13,785 nt of DNA from an uncultured Lachnospiraceae bacterium (GTDB lineage Bacteria > Bacillota > Clostridia > Lachnospirales > Lachnospiraceae), in the NCBI GenBank assembly GCA_910588825.1, contig CAJURF010000089.1, positions 1 to 13,785 on the forward strand, given 5' to 3'. Made by a program: the position numbers and the translations under genes. The notes beneath the pieces were generated by a model. The model did not search any database, was not told where the DNA came from, and was given only the letters and a program-made list of their open reading frames with translations. Shown piece by piece: positions 13,721 through 13,785 of the stretch (position 1 is the stretch's first letter; every line of letters begins with the position of its first letter).

Positions 13721-13785
13721 GACTTGCTGGCAGATCATGTGGCTCGCGGGTATAAATACAGCATTCTATAGATATTGGGATGTGA

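Noticed and set aside
13723..13765. Possible promoter after pta (TTGCTG with TATAAA)
   Set aside because: The spacer is 21 nt, too long for sigma-A; no downstream gene is visible to support it.
1..13785. CRISPR array, phage genes, transposases, toxin-antitoxin or defence genes
   Set aside because: No spaced direct repeats and no such protein families were seen on either strand; all long frames are explained by the genes listed.

Overview
The window looks like chromosomal DNA of a gut-type Clostridia, most probably a Lachnospiraceae (Blautia/Ruminococcus/Clostridium-like) species. Evidence: moderate GC content, strong AGGAGG-type ribosome binding sites, sigma-A promoters with 17-nt spacers, lipoprotein signal peptides, and a typical Firmicutes gene set (TmcAL, UPF0210/UPF0237 pair, WalJ-type metallo-hydrolase, clostridial Pta). 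Genus is an inference. No phage, plasmid, transposase, CRISPR or defence gene was found, and most of the window is ordinary housekeeping sequence.

Layout. (1) 1-1537: the wreck of a ribose/galactose-type sugar ABC transporter operon. The binding-protein gene is reduced to its signal peptide plus its last ~37 codons, out of frame. The ATPase gene is fused in frame to the last third of the permease gene. Two separate internal deletions have thus collapsed a three-gene operon. (2) 1538-2096: gene-poor spacer holding a long hairpin without a U-tract, a promoter, a solitary tRNA-Leu(CAA) gene, its terminator, and a perfect-consensus promoter for the next gene. (3) 2097-4517: a polar amino-acid ABC transporter (lipoprotein, permease, ATPase). 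A strong terminator lies after the lipoprotein gene and a second promoter precedes the permease/ATPase pair. (4) 4535-11245: a tightly packed same-strand array: cytidylate-kinase-like protein, small zinc-finger membrane protein, DNA polymerase I, dephospho-CoA kinase, MBL-fold hydrolase, ACT protein (UPF0237) and UPF0210 protein. No convincing terminator was seen from 3119 to 11245, so readthrough from the transporter promoter is possible. (5) 11235-12476, minus strand: tmcAL, overlapping the UPF0210 gene tail-to-tail by 11 bp. (6) 12655-13653, plus strand: pta, divergent from tmcAL; the two promoters have touching -35 elements. The last 132 nt hold a hairpin and no gene.

How the genes relate. 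The amino-acid transporter supplies polar amino acids from outside the cell. PolA and CoaE serve DNA repair/replication and CoA synthesis. Pta makes acetyl-phosphate from acetyl-CoA on the way to acetate, and TmcAL spends acetate and ATP to acetylate the anticodon wobble cytidine of elongator tRNA-Met, so the divergent pair joins acetate production to acetate use. The most notable features are the doubly deleted sugar operon with its intact chimeric ORF, the tmcAL/pta divergent control region, and the paired proteins of unknown function UPF0237/UPF0210.
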